Origin: Streptosporangiaceae bacterium | GTDB lineage: Bacteria; Actinomycetota; Actinomycetes; Streptosporangiales; Streptosporangiaceae | Reading direction: 5' to 3' | DNA length: 64,000 nt | NCBI GenBank assembly: GCA_025964695.1 | Contig: JAOPYK010000309.1 | Location: 1-64,000 of the forward strand | Shown here: piece after piece, positions 45,593 to 54,281 of the stretch | Layout: the number at the start of each line of letters is the position of its first letter | Numbering within the stretch: the stretch's first letter is position 1 | The notes under the pieces: model-generated | Told to the model about the DNA's origin: nothing | The model's database searches: none | Seen by the model: the letters and a program-made list of their open reading frames with translations, nothing else | Translations under genes and position numbers: made by a program

Positions 45593-47062
45593 CTAGGGCT
45601 GGACAGCGGGACCTCCGGGCAGCGCGGCGGCCTGCCGGGGCAGCAGCGGTGACAGCAGGCCCGCGAGCACGAAGACCGCGACGCAGTATGCGAGCGTACG
45701 AGGGGCGGCCCCCAACTCGGCCTGCGCGCGGGCTCCGCCGAAGAAGATGACACCGGCGAGGGCGACGCCCATGGCCCCGCCGATCTGGACCACGGAGTTG
45801 AGGACGCCGGAGGCCGCGCCCGCGTCGTCGGCGGGGACATCACCCAGGACCAGATTGGACAGGATGGGGATGGTCAGGCCCATGCCGAGGCCACTGAGGA
45901 ACATGCAGGGCACGATCTCGCCGCTGGTCAGGCCGTTTCCGTAGCGGGCGACTACACCGGCGAGCAGGGCCGTGCCGATCGCCATGAGCGTGGTGCCGGT
46001 CCCCACCAGGCGCCTGCCGTGCCGGTGACCGTGCCGATTGGTGAGCTGGGCGGTGCAGGCGATGCCGGCCGGCCAGGCCAGGCTGGTGATGGCCAGATGC
46101 AGTGGAGTCCAGCCGAGACCGAACTGCAGGGCCCAGGTCAGCAGCATGAAGTAGCAGGACACTCCGGAGAACAGGACGATCATCAGGATCAGCCCCGCGC
46201 TGAAGGAGCGCCTGGCGAACAGGTGAGTGGGCACCAGCGGAGTGGTGTTCCGCCGCTCCCGGCGACGCTCGTACCAGACGAAGATGATCAGCATCGGGGT
46301 GGCGGCCGCCATCGCGGCCACGCTCCATGGAGGCCAGCCCTGCTCACGCCCCTGCACAAGGGGAAAGCACAGCAGGAGGGACGCGGCGCCGATGAGCAGC
46401 ACACCGGGAATGTCGAGCCGCAGTGGATGATCGGAGGCGGACTCCTTCATCCAGCGGGCGGCGCCGATGAGCGCGAAGATCCCGATCGGCACGTTGATAT
46501 AGAAGATCATGCGCCACGCGCTGTAACCCGTCAGCACCCCGCCCAGCACGGGACCGCTCACCTGCGCGATCCCGAGCAGCACCCCGTACAGGCTGAAGGC
46601 CGTGGTGCGCTCGCGGCCGGGCGCGAACTGGGTGGCGATGACCGACATCACCTGTGGGACCATCACGCCGCCGAAGGCGCCCTGTGCCACCCGCGCGGTG
46701 ATCAGCATGCTCGGGGTGAGCGCCGCGCCGGCCACCGCGGACGCGATCGTGAACCCGGCGACGCCGGTCATGAAGACCTTCCGGCGGCCGGCGATGTCGC
46801 CCAGCCGCCCGCCGGTCACCAGTGTCAGGGCGTACGACAGCGCATAACCCGCCACCATCCACTGGCCTGTGGAATAGGCGGCACCCAGATCGTTTTGAAT
46901 CTTGGGCAGTGCCACCCCGACGATGGTGACGTCCATCAAATCCATGAACGTGGCCAGCAGCACGACGAACAGGGCAAGCCAGCGTACGCGGCCGCCATAC
47001 TCCCTGGTGGCACCGGGATAGGGGGCTGCTCCGCGATCGGGATGCGCGATTTGTTCGGTCAT
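45593..47062 (-). CDS. DHA2-family (EmrB/QacA-type) MFS efflux transporter
   Basis: 489 residues with 14 predicted helices. DHA2 features: MDVTIVGVALPKIQ in helix 1, motif A GGRLGDIAGRRKVF, motif C QVSGPVLGGVLTG, and WRMIFYINVPIG. Proton-driven drug or metabolite export. ATG 47062 has only a distant GAGAGG, and TAACCCT lies just before the start, so a very short leader is possible. Divergent from the DUF3068 gene; co-directional with the following glycosyltransferase. Confidence 0.9.
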   Translation of the reverse strand: MTEQIAHPDRGAAPYPGATREYGGRVRWLALFVVLLATFMDLMDVTIVGVALPKIQNDLGAAYSTGQWMVAGYALSYALTLVTGGRLGDIAGRRKVFMTGVAGFTIASAVAGAALTPSMLITARVAQGAFGGVMVPQVMSVIATQFAPGRERTTAFSLYGVLLGIAQVSGPVLGGVLTGYSAWRMIFYINVPIGIFALIGAARWMKESASDHPLRLDIPGVLLIGAASLLLCFPLVQGREQGWPPWSVAAMAAATPMLIIFVWYERRRERRNTTPLVPTHLFARRSFSAGLILMIVLFSGVSCYFMLLTWALQFGLGWTPLHLAITSLAWPAGIACTAQLTNRHGHRHGRRLVGTGTTLMAIGTALLAGVVARYGNGLTSGEIVPCMFLSGLGMGLTIPILSNLVLGDVPADDAGAASGVLNSVVQIGGAMGVALAGVIFFGGARAQAELGAAPRTLAYCVAVFVLAGLLSPLLPRQAAALPGGPAVQP

Positions 47063-47144
47063 GTAGGGTTATGAAACCTCTCGATGAGGCCTAACGCTGA
47101 TTGCCGCGGCCGTTCAATATAGCGGCAGCTCCCAGGAGGTAGAG

Positions 47145-48206
47145 ATGCGGCGACGGGCTGGTTTGATCTTGATCGGTCTCGGCGCCTTCTTCCTTTCACT
47201 CGCCCCCATGGTCAAGTTCTACGTGGCCCAGCAGGTCATGGCGGCACCCACGGATTTCTGGCAGAAGACCACCCTCCGGGCCGAGGGGGCGTCCTATCTG
47301 GACCTGACCGGACCCAAGGTGCGCAAGAACGTCACCCTGGTCCTGACCAACACCACCCGTGGCGACCCGCAGGCCAGCGATGGCAAGACCGCGGTCTGGG
47401 ACTCCTTCACCTCCATGCTCGACCCCAGCAGCGGGTCGGACGTGACAGTCCAGGGCCGTCGTTTCGCCTTCGACCGTCGAAGTGGCCAGCTGGTCAACTG
47501 CTGCGGCGCCGCGGTCGATCAGGACACCACGGTCAAGCAGACGGGCCTAGGGCTCCTCTGGCCGATCGGAAATGTCCAGAAGCGAACGTATTCCTATTTT
47601 GATCAGAACACCCGCCGGGCCTGGCCCATGACCTTCGACGGTGAAGAGAAGGTCGGGGGGATCTCGACCTACCGATTCATCCAGACGATACCTGAGACCA
47701 GGCTCAGCACCATTCCTGGAATCCCCGCCAACCTGCTCGGACTCGACAAGAAGAAGGGCAACCTGGCGGCCGACGTGATCTTCCAGGCGACCACCACGAT
47801 GTGGGTGGATCCGCGCACCGGGGTGCCAGTCAGCCAGGAGGAGAACATCCGGTCCACCGCGCGGACGAGGGACGGAGCCGGGCAGCTGACGCTGTCCACC
47901 GCCGATCTCAAGACGGTCCCGGAGTCCCAGGCGGCGCTCGTCAAGCTTTCCAACGGGTACGCGTGGAAGTTCGTCACCGTACAGCAGTGGCTCCCGGTCG
48001 GCTCCCTGGTCTTCGGGCTGTTCCTGCTCGCCACCGGCGCGCTCCTGCCGCTCTTCGAGAGCGGCGGTGGCCGGGACAAGCGGCCGGCGCCACGGCCCAG
48101 GGGTGGTCCCGCCCGTGCAAAGGGGTCCCGTGGTCAGGCCCCCCGGTCCGGGCCGCGCCCCGAACGCGGGCCTCCCGCCCGGGATCGGTACTCGACCCGA
48201 TCCTGA
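47145..48206 (+). CDS. DUF3068 (PorA-family) membrane-anchored protein
   Basis: 353 residues. N-terminal helix (~5-25), extracellular beta-rich domain ending ~285, second helix (~288-308), then a basic Arg/Pro/Gly cytoplasmic tail. FWQKTTLRAEG..YLDLTG and TYRFIQTIPET are in the DUF3068 pattern. The related corynebacterial name 'PorA family' does not imply a porin here. ATG 47145 has a strong CAGGAGGT site. Proteins of this family often occur near envelope glycosyltransferases, as here; role unknown. Confidence 0.8.
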   Translation: MRRRAGLILIGLGAFFLSLAPMVKFYVAQQVMAAPTDFWQKTTLRAEGASYLDLTGPKVRKNVTLVLTNTTRGDPQASDGKTAVWDSFTSMLDPSSGSDVTVQGRRFAFDRRSGQLVNCCGAAVDQDTTVKQTGLGLLWPIGNVQKRTYSYFDQNTRRAWPMTFDGEEKVGGISTYRFIQTIPETRLSTIPGIPANLLGLDKKKGNLAADVIFQATTTMWVDPRTGVPVSQEENIRSTARTRDGAGQLTLSTADLKTVPESQAALVKLSNGYAWKFVTVQQWLPVGSLVFGLFLLATGALLPLFESGGGRDKRPAPRPRGGPARAKGSRGQAPRSGPRPERGPPARDRYSTRS

Positions 48207-48221
48207 TCTGATACGTGTTCC

Positions 48222-48253
48222 AGCGCCCTGCGGAGAAGATCACACAGGGCGCT
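48222..48253 (+). terminator. Hairpin terminator after the DUF3068 gene
   Basis: A 9-bp perfect stem (48222-48230 with 48245-48253), 14-nt loop and the T-rich run TCTCTTT after it. Confidence 0.75.
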
Positions 48254-48273
48254 TCTCTTTGGGCGAATCTAAC

Positions 48274-48311
48274 TAGAACGTGTTGCAGTTTTGCGGGGCG
48301 GCACCTACAGT
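48274..48311 (+). promoter_or_regulatory. Promoter with KstR-like operator, leaderless start
   Basis: TTGCAG (48283-48288), 17-bp spacer and TACAGT (48306-48311) form a good promoter; GTG 48318 follows 6 nt later, so the mRNA would be leaderless. TAGAACGTGTTGCA (48274-48287) exactly matches the KstR consensus TnnAACnnGTTnnA and overlaps the -35 box, the position expected for a repressor. Confidence 0.6.
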
Positions 48312-48317
48312 CGGCGT

Positions 48318-49427
48318 GTGCGGACACGTGTAACCGAGCTATTCGGTATCGAGTACCCGATCTTTGCGTTCAGTCACTGCCGCGACGTCGTCGCCGCAGT
48401 GAGCCGCGCCGGCGGCATGGGCGTCCTTGGCGCGCTGTACTTCACCCCCGAGGAACTCGAGCTGGAGCTCAAGTGGATCGACCAGAACGTCGGCGGCAAG
48501 CCGTACGGGGTCGATGTGGTGATGCCGGCGAAGTACGAGGGCGCGGACCTCGGTGACGCCGAAGAGTTGCTCGGCAAGCTGCAGGGCATGATCCCCCAGG
48601 AGCACCGGCAGTTCCTGGAGGACCTGCTGGCCGAGCACGGTGTCGAGCCGTCCACCGACACCGCGGGCCGCGCCCTGCTGGGCTGGACCGACCAGACGGC
48701 CCGGCCGCAGGTGGAGGTGGCGCTCAGGCACCCGATCGCACTGCTGGCCAACGCGCTCGGCCCGCCCCCCGCCGACGTCGTAAAGCTGGCGCACGAGCAT
48801 GGGGTCAAGGTGGCCGGTCTGGCCTCCAACGCCCGGCACGCGCGAAAGCAGGTCTCGGTCGGGGTCGACATCATCGTCGCCCAAGGCACCGAGGCGGGGG
48901 GCCACACGGGTGACGTCTCGACCATGGTCCTCATCCCCGAGGTCGTCGACGCCGTCGGCGCGGCCACCATCGTGCTGGCGGCCGGTGGCATCGGCGGGGG
49001 CCGTCAGATGGCGGCAGGGCTGGCACTGGGCGCCGAGGGGGTCTGGACCGGCTCCATCTGGCTCACCGTCGAGGAGGCCGACACTCCTGAGGGCGCGCTG
49101 CCCAAGCTGCTCAAGGCCAGCTCGCGCGACACCGTACGATCCCGCGCCTGGACCGGGAAGCCGGCCAGGTTCCTCAAGACGGCGTGGACCGAGGCGTGGG
49201 AGAGCGAGAAGTCTCCCGGCTACCTTCCGATGCCGATGCAGTTCATGCTCATCTCCGACGCGCTGGGCCGGATCGCCCGCTCCGGTGACGGTGAGCTGAT
49301 CACCTTCCCGGTCGGCCAGATCGTCGGCTCGATGAATCACGTCAGGCCGGCCAGCAAGGTCATCCTGGACATGATCGAGGAGTACATCGACGCCATCGAG
49401 CGCCTCAACGCCGTCACCGAAGGCTGA
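48318..49427 (+). CDS. Nitronate monooxygenase-like flavoenzyme (2-nitropropane dioxygenase family)
   Basis: 369 residues, FMN-binding TIM barrel. AGGMGVLGALYFTPEEL at the N-terminus, the catalytic-region motif AQGTEAGGHTGDVSTMVL and phosphate-binding AAGGIGGGRQMAAGLALGAEGV. It resembles M. tuberculosis Rv1533 rather than the indane-degrading IpdC. Many annotated nitronate monooxygenases are in fact enoyl or ketone reductases, so activity on nitronates is not assumed. GTG 48318 is fixed by the promoter: the TACAGT box lies 6 nt upstream. The KstR-like box suggests co-regulation with the steroid cluster downstream. Confidence 0.85.
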   Translation: MRTRVTELFGIEYPIFAFSHCRDVVAAVSRAGGMGVLGALYFTPEELELELKWIDQNVGGKPYGVDVVMPAKYEGADLGDAEELLGKLQGMIPQEHRQFLEDLLAEHGVEPSTDTAGRALLGWTDQTARPQVEVALRHPIALLANALGPPPADVVKLAHEHGVKVAGLASNARHARKQVSVGVDIIVAQGTEAGGHTGDVSTMVLIPEVVDAVGAATIVLAAGGIGGGRQMAAGLALGAEGVWTGSIWLTVEEADTPEGALPKLLKASSRDTVRSRAWTGKPARFLKTAWTEAWESEKSPGYLPMPMQFMLISDALGRIARSGDGELITFPVGQIVGSMNHVRPASKVILDMIEEYIDAIERLNAVTEG

Positions 49428-49500
49428 CCCCCGTCCCCTTCGTCATCATGCAGTCCACCGGCGGGAGACTGCATGAATGGGCAGCGACTGTGGCGGTTCG

Positions 49501-49640
49501 CCGATGATGTTGTGTGGTCCCCGTCCCGAGGGGGCCGGAGCAACATCAAGGGGACCAACCCCGACGGTTGCCGATGATGTTGTGTGGTCTCCCTCGGGAG
49601 GGGGACGGAACAACATCATGGGGAGCAGCCCCAACGGCTC
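49501..49640. repeat. Two 70-bp tandem repeats, each able to fold as a hairpin
   Basis: Copies begin at 49501 and 49571 (CCGATGATGTTGTGTGGT...). In each, GATGTTG pairs with CAACATC about 28 nt downstream, with G/C-rich inner pairing. A weaker third match (CGGCGATGAGG) follows at 49640. The whole 523-bp gap 49428-49950 has no supported gene; it also has a 7-bp triplicate GCATCCG near 49862. Confidence 0.85.
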
Positions 49641-49950
49641 GGCGATGAGGCTGTTCGTGGGGCCGGGGTCGGGGCCGGAGTGACGAGTCCGGTTGGACGA
49701 TCCCGGGGCTTGAGATCGTTAATGGTTGGTTCGATCGCCCAGACGGCTTTCGGGGGCGAGGATAGCCGTAGCCGTAGCCCGTGGTTCGCCGCCGGTTCCT
49801 TGATGACGTGGAGCCGGGGCCCCCGCCGATCGGCAGGGGCCCGGCGTCTGTTTCGTTGCGGCATCCGGCATCCGGCATCCGGCATAAGCCAGCGGAGTGG
49901 CGGCTGACGGCGTGGGTCATCGTCCAGCGGCCGCTCAGAGGCCGGCTCTG

Positions 49951-50457
49951 TCACCAGCGGGTCAGCCAGGAGAGGGCCCGGCCGATGATCAGGTAGACCC
50001 CGGCCGCCACGGCCCAGTTCTCGTACATCTGGTGCTTGGGGTCGGGGTTGGCGAACACGTCGTGGAACGGTGTGGCTAGCCAGGCGCCCGTACGCATGAT
50101 CGCGTGTACGACTTCGTTGGCCTGGTTGGCATTGCTCCAGGTCAGCAGCATGCCCAGGGCGAGGATCAGCGCGGCGGTCACGGCCGCCATCCAGAGGCCG
50201 GTGCTGACGGGGTTGCGCCGGTGCCGCCGCCAGCGCCGGGCGGTCTTCTTGTCGACCAGCACGGTCTGCGGCTTGGCCTCGGCGACCCGGCGCCCGGTGA
50301 AGATCCGCGGCCGGGCGGTTCCGGCCTCGTCGGCCGTACGCCTCGGGAACAGCCGAGGGCGGGTTCGGGTGTCGGCAGCGGTGTCGGTCGGGGTGCCGGT
50401 CGCGGGGTCCAGTGCGGGATCAGAGGTCCGGCGCCTGCGCCATATCTGAACGGCCAT
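49951..50457 (-). CDS. Small two-helix membrane protein of unknown function
   Basis: 168 residues. A basic, Arg/Thr-rich cytoplasmic N-terminus (~1-85), a helix at ~88-108, an outer loop, and a second helix at ~145-163 ending RALSWLTRW. ATG 50457 has AGGAGGAG upstream. No family recognised. It lies alone between a repeat-filled gap and an 81-bp duplication. Confidence 0.68.
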   Translation of the reverse strand: MAVQIWRRRRTSDPALDPATGTPTDTAADTRTRPRLFPRRTADEAGTARPRIFTGRRVAEAKPQTVLVDKKTARRWRRHRRNPVSTGLWMAAVTAALILALGMLLTWSNANQANEVVHAIMRTGAWLATPFHDVFANPDPKHQMYENWAVAAGVYLIIGRALSWLTRW

Positions 50458-50526
50458 CGTTGACTCACTCCTCCTGCGGGGGCAGGTTCATGTAGCCCGC
50501 GTTGTCCCTCAGGAGACACGTTCTAA

Positions 50527-50688
50527 ACAAGCCGCGGGTCGTGACCGCTGATGGAGGGTGGCCGCTTCACGCCGTTGTTGGTACCGCGGCGGCTGCCCTG
50601 ACCCTGGACAAGCCGCGGGTCGTGACCGCTGATGGAGGGTGGCTGCTTCACGCCGCTGCTCGTACCCCGGCGACTGCCCTCACTTGCC
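50527..50688. repeat. 81-bp tandem duplication at the 3' end of the enoyl-CoA hydratase gene
   Basis: Copies start at 50527 and 50608 (ACAAGCCGCGGGTCGTGACC...), ~85 percent alike. The second ends over the stop codon of the hydratase gene (50680), so the duplicated unit includes that gene's 3' edge. Confidence 0.85.
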
Positions 50689-51492
50689 GTGGTACACGGC
50701 GGGCCGCTTCTCCTTGAACGCGCGGGAGCCCTCCTTGGCGTCCTCGGAACCGATCACCGGCCAGCCGATCACGTCGGAGACCTTGAGCGCCTCCTCCTCG
50801 GACAGATGCACGGTCTCCCGGTAGGCGCGCAGGATGGCCTGGGTCGACAGCGGTGCGGAAGCGGCGACCTCGTCGGCGAGTTCGCGTGCGACCTTCAGGG
50901 CCGAGCCGTCCGGTACCACCTTGTTGATCAGGCCGTACGTCAGGGCCTCCTGAGCGGTGACGGAGCGGCCGGTGAGCAGGATGTCCATCGCGTGGACATA
51001 GGGGATCTGGCGGGGCAGCCGGATCGCGCTGCCTCCCATCGGGAACAGCCCGCGCTTGGCCTCGAACAGCCCGAGGGTGGCGGAGGCGCCCGCCACCCGA
51101 AGGTCGGTGCCGAGCAGCAGTTCGGTGCCGCCCGCGACGGCGTACCCCTCGACCGCCGCGATCAGCGGCTTGGCCGGCTGGCCGTCCCGGAGCAGGCCCT
51201 TCCAGTGGAAGTTGGGGATCTCCTGTGCCCGCTGCTGGACTCGCGGATCCTCCGACGGGGCGCCCATCGCCTTGAGGTCGGCGCCCGCACAGAACACACC
51301 ATCGGCTCCGGTCAGGATTCCCACCCGCACCGAAGGAGTCGAGGAGATGTACGCCCAGGCGTCGGCCAGTCCGACGAGCATGTCCGAGCTCAGTGCGTTT
51401 CGTGCCGCCGGCCGGTTCATCGTGACGATGACGACCTGCCCGTCCTGCTCGACGGTGCAGTGCGGGGTGCTGATCGGCAGCAGCTCGGCCAT
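50680..51492 (-). CDS. Enoyl-CoA hydratase/isomerase (crotonase family)
   Basis: 270 residues. Oxyanion-hole strand GVFCAGADLKAM; both catalytic Glu are present (GGTEL and FEAKRGLFP). Hydrates enoyl-CoA to 3-hydroxyacyl-CoA. ATG 51492 has AGGAGAGAGC. The divergent partner is the acyl-CoA synthetase at 51724, and a near-match to the KstR operator lies between. By context it is an EchA19-like hydratase of steroid side chains; its sequence alone cannot fix that. Confidence 0.9.
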   Translation of the reverse strand: MAELLPISTPHCTVEQDGQVVIVTMNRPAARNALSSDMLVGLADAWAYISSTPSVRVGILTGADGVFCAGADLKAMGAPSEDPRVQQRAQEIPNFHWKGLLRDGQPAKPLIAAVEGYAVAGGTELLLGTDLRVAGASATLGLFEAKRGLFPMGGSAIRLPRQIPYVHAMDILLTGRSVTAQEALTYGLINKVVPDGSALKVARELADEVAASAPLSTQAILRAYRETVHLSEEEALKVSDVIGWPVIGSEDAKEGSRAFKEKRPAVYHGK

Positions 51493-51544
51493 GCTCTCTC
51501 CTCGCTCGGGAGCCGGCCCGGAAAGCCGGGTCCGGCCATAAAAC

Positions 51545-51558
51545 AAGAACAGATTCTA
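51545..51558. promoter_or_regulatory. Degenerate KstR-like site between echA- and fadD-type genes
   Basis: AAGAACAGATTCTA matches TnnAACnnGTTnnA except the first T and the G of GTT. It is located in the 231-bp divergent region, 53 bp upstream of the hydratase start. Confidence 0.35.
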
Positions 51559-51723
51559 GTAATCGGACGGGCCGGTGGACAGGTCTTGCCGAGCAAAACT
51601 GAAACGTGATCTACTTTGGATCCGAAACAGGGCGCGGCGTGCCGTGAACCCCATGGAGACGCCCGACCACACCGTACGGCTCGCGCCGTATCGGGGACAC
51701 GCCGACGAAGGCAGGGAGAGCCG

Positions 51724-53289
51724 ATGGGGTCGTTGGGCTTCTGGCGATTGGCACAGCAGGATCCGGAATGGATCGCCGCAGTCGACCCGGATGGCACCGA
51801 ACACACCGCCGGTGAGCTATTGAGCAGATCCAACCGCCTGGTCCACGGGTTGCGCGGGCTGGGACTGGAGCCGGGAGACGGTGTCTGCGGGCTGGTGCCC
51901 AACGGCGTGGACGGCCTCGTGCTCTACCTGGCAGCACTGCAGGCCGGCTGGTACTACACGCCGATCAACTGGCACCTGACCGGCCCGGAGATCGGCTACA
52001 TCGTGGCCGACAGCGAGGCCAAGGCGTTTTTCGTCGACGTCCGGCACGCCGCCGAGGGCATCAAGGGCGCCGAGGAGGCCGGGCTGGACCCGCGCCGCCG
52101 ATTCGCCTTCGGCGACGTCGAGGGGTTCCGGTCCATCGGCGAACTGGTCGAGGGGCAGCCCGACACCGCGCCGGCCGATCGCAGCAACGGCGCCACCATG
52201 CACTACACCTCGGGTACCACCGGCCGGCCCAAGGGCGTCAAGCGGCGGCTGGCCGGTATCGACCCGGACGACGCCGCGGAGCTGATGACCTTCCTGCTGA
52301 GCTTCTTCGGGTTCACGCCGGGGCGGCCCGCGGGCGGCGGGCCCGAGGCGCACCTGATCACCTCGCCGAACTATCACACCGCGGTGACCCAGTTCGGCGG
52401 CTCGGCCCTGCACATGGGCCACACGGTGGTCTACATGGATAAATGGGACGCCGAGGACACCCTCCGGGTGATCGAGAAGTACAAGATCTCCAACACACAC
52501 ATGGTGCCGACCCACTTCAAACGGCTGCTGTCGCTCCCGGCGGAGACCCGCGCCAGGTACGACGTGTCCAGCATGAAGTGGGCCATCCACGCCGCCGCAC
52601 CCTGCCCGGTGCCGCTCAAGCACCAGATGCTCGAGTGGTGGGGCGAGTGCATCTGGGAGTACTACGCGGCCACCGAGGGCGGCGGCACCATCGCCTCTCC
52701 GCAGGACTGGCTCGCGCATCCCGGCACCGTGGGCAAACGCTGGCCGATCAGCGAACTGCTGATCGTCGACGATGACGGCAACGAGGTGCCCACCGGCGCG
52801 TCCGGCACCATCTACATGAAGATGGCCGGGGTCGAATTCGAGTACAAGGGCGACAAGGAGAAGACGGAGAAGGACCGGCTCCGTGACTTCTTCACCGTCG
52901 GCGACATCGGGTATCTGACCGAGGACGGCTTCCTTTTCCTGTCCGACCGCAAGGCCGACATGATCATCTCGGGTGGGGCCAACATCTACCCGGCCGAGAT
53001 CGAGAACGAGATCATCTTGTTTCACAAGGTCGCCGACGTGGCCGTCTTCGGTATCCCGGACGAGGAGTGGGGCGAGCAGATCAAGGCCGTGGTCGAGCCC
53101 GCCGAAGGTGTGACGCCCGGCCCGGAGCTCACCGAGGAGATCTTCACGTTCCTGGAGGGCCGGCTGGCCAAGATGAAGTGGCCTCGGAGCATCGACTTCG
53201 TGGAGGCGCTGCCCCGCGAGCCCAACGGCAAGCTGTTCAAGAGGAAGCTGCGCGACCCGTACTGGAAGGACCGGCAGAGTGCCATCTGA
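51724..53289 (+). CDS. Acyl-CoA synthetase (FadD-type)
   Basis: 521 residues. ANL motifs: HYTSGTTGRPKGV (P-loop-like), YYAATEGGG, the adenylate-binding DFFTVGDIG and hinge DRKADMIISGG, and C-terminal Lys in PNGKLFKRKL. Start ATG 51724 is fixed by CAGGGAGAGCC; an upstream in-frame start at 51616 lacks a site. It forms acyl-AMP then acyl-CoA from a carboxylic acid; by neighbourhood a steroid side-chain or related acid. The following DUF35 gene starts 11 nt before its stop. Confidence 0.92.
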   Translation: MGSLGFWRLAQQDPEWIAAVDPDGTEHTAGELLSRSNRLVHGLRGLGLEPGDGVCGLVPNGVDGLVLYLAALQAGWYYTPINWHLTGPEIGYIVADSEAKAFFVDVRHAAEGIKGAEEAGLDPRRRFAFGDVEGFRSIGELVEGQPDTAPADRSNGATMHYTSGTTGRPKGVKRRLAGIDPDDAAELMTFLLSFFGFTPGRPAGGGPEAHLITSPNYHTAVTQFGGSALHMGHTVVYMDKWDAEDTLRVIEKYKISNTHMVPTHFKRLLSLPAETRARYDVSSMKWAIHAAAPCPVPLKHQMLEWWGECIWEYYAATEGGGTIASPQDWLAHPGTVGKRWPISELLIVDDDGNEVPTGASGTIYMKMAGVEFEYKGDKEKTEKDRLRDFFTVGDIGYLTEDGFLFLSDRKADMIISGGANIYPAEIENEIILFHKVADVAVFGIPDEEWGEQIKAVVEPAEGVTPGPELTEEIFTFLEGRLAKMKWPRSIDFVEALPREPNGKLFKRKLRDPYWKDRQSAI

Positions 53290-54208
53290 TCCGAACCATG
53301 TGCTGGAGTTCCCTGGCGGCTACACGCGCTCGGTGGGCCCGGTCATCGGCCGTTTCCTCTCCGAGTTGCGCGACGGCCGCCTGGTGGGGGTGCGCACCCG
53401 GGCCGGTCGCGTGCTGTTCCCGCCCACCGAGTACGACCCGGACAGCGGCGATGCCGTCACCGAGGAGTACGTCGAGGTCGGTCCGGTCGGCACCGTCGAG
53501 TCCTGGTCGTGGGTGCCCGAGCCGCTCGGTTCGCATCCGCTCCAGCGGCCGTTCGCGTGGGCGCTGATCAGGCCAGACGGAGCGGACACCGCGCTGCTGC
53601 ACGTCCTGGACATGGGAACGTTCGACCGCGGCGCCAAGCCGCCCCGGCGGCTCAGGACCGGCATGCGGGTACGTCCGCGCTTCACCACCGAACGCAGCGG
53701 GCGCATCACCGACATCGAGGTCTTCCTGCCCGAGGTGACGATGATGACCTCGCCGAGCCGGCTGGAGTTCCAACTCAAGCCCGGCAAGGCGCTCGACCGG
53801 TTCCTGGACGGCATGTCCCAGGGCCGCATCCTCGGCCACAGGTGCGGGGTCTGCGGCAAGGTCGTGGTCCCCATGAAGGGCCTGTGCCCGACGGACGGCG
53901 TGCCCACCACCGAGGAGGTCGAGATAGCCGACACCGGCACGATCACCACCTTCGCGGTCAACAACATCCCGGACCCGCGAGCCCCCGCGGTGCCGTTCGT
54001 GTCGGCCTACGTGCTGCTGGACGGCGCCGACATCGCGATGCTCACCCTGGTCGCCGGCGTCCCCGCCGATCAGGTCAGGATGGGCATGCGGGTGAAGGCC
54101 GACTGGAAGCCCCGCGAGGAGTGGGGCCGGACCATCCAGAACATCCGGTGGTTCGAGCCGTCCGGCGAACCCGACGCCCCCTTCGAGTTCATCAAGGACT
54201 ACACGTGA
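53279..54208 (+). CDS. Double DUF35 (OB-fold/Zn-ribbon) protein, Rv3521-like
   Basis: 309 residues: an N-terminal OB-like half (HVLEFPGGYTRSVGPVIGRFL) and a C-terminal rubredoxin-like/DUF35 half with C-x2-C (HRCGVCGK) and a third Cys (GLCPTDG). It closely resembles M. tuberculosis Rv3521, which lies beside ltp4-ltp3 there as here. DUF35 proteins act as subunits of thiolase-like steroid side-chain aldolases, binding the CoA ester. GTG 53279 overlaps the synthetase stop (coupled). Confidence 0.9.
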   Translation: MPSDPNHVLEFPGGYTRSVGPVIGRFLSELRDGRLVGVRTRAGRVLFPPTEYDPDSGDAVTEEYVEVGPVGTVESWSWVPEPLGSHPLQRPFAWALIRPDGADTALLHVLDMGTFDRGAKPPRRLRTGMRVRPRFTTERSGRITDIEVFLPEVTMMTSPSRLEFQLKPGKALDRFLDGMSQGRILGHRCGVCGKVVVPMKGLCPTDGVPTTEEVEIADTGTITTFAVNNIPDPRAPAVPFVSAYVLLDGADIAMLTLVAGVPADQVRMGMRVKADWKPREEWGRTIQNIRWFEPSGEPDAPFEFIKDYT

Positions 54209-54281
54209 CGAGGGAAGCCGTCGCGTCAAGGCGGCCACGAGCCGCCGAGCGGAGCGGGGCCATGAGCAGGGAAGCGAGCAG
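54206..54281 (+). repeat. Intercistronic repeat copy C with mini-ORF before ltp4
   Basis: The sequence from the upstream stop codon to the ltp4 start (GACGAGGGAAGCCG..., ending GCGAGCAGATGAGC) matches, on the opposite strand, the repeat at 61346-61402 and 61467-61523. It holds a short ORF (ATG 54260 to TGA 54283-54285) whose stop overlaps the ltp4 ATG. Confidence 0.75.

Noticed and set aside
49428-49950. Protein-coding ORFs in the gap after the nitronate-monooxygenase-like gene
   Set aside because: They cross tandem repeats in several frames on both strands and have no ribosome sites or recognisable domains.
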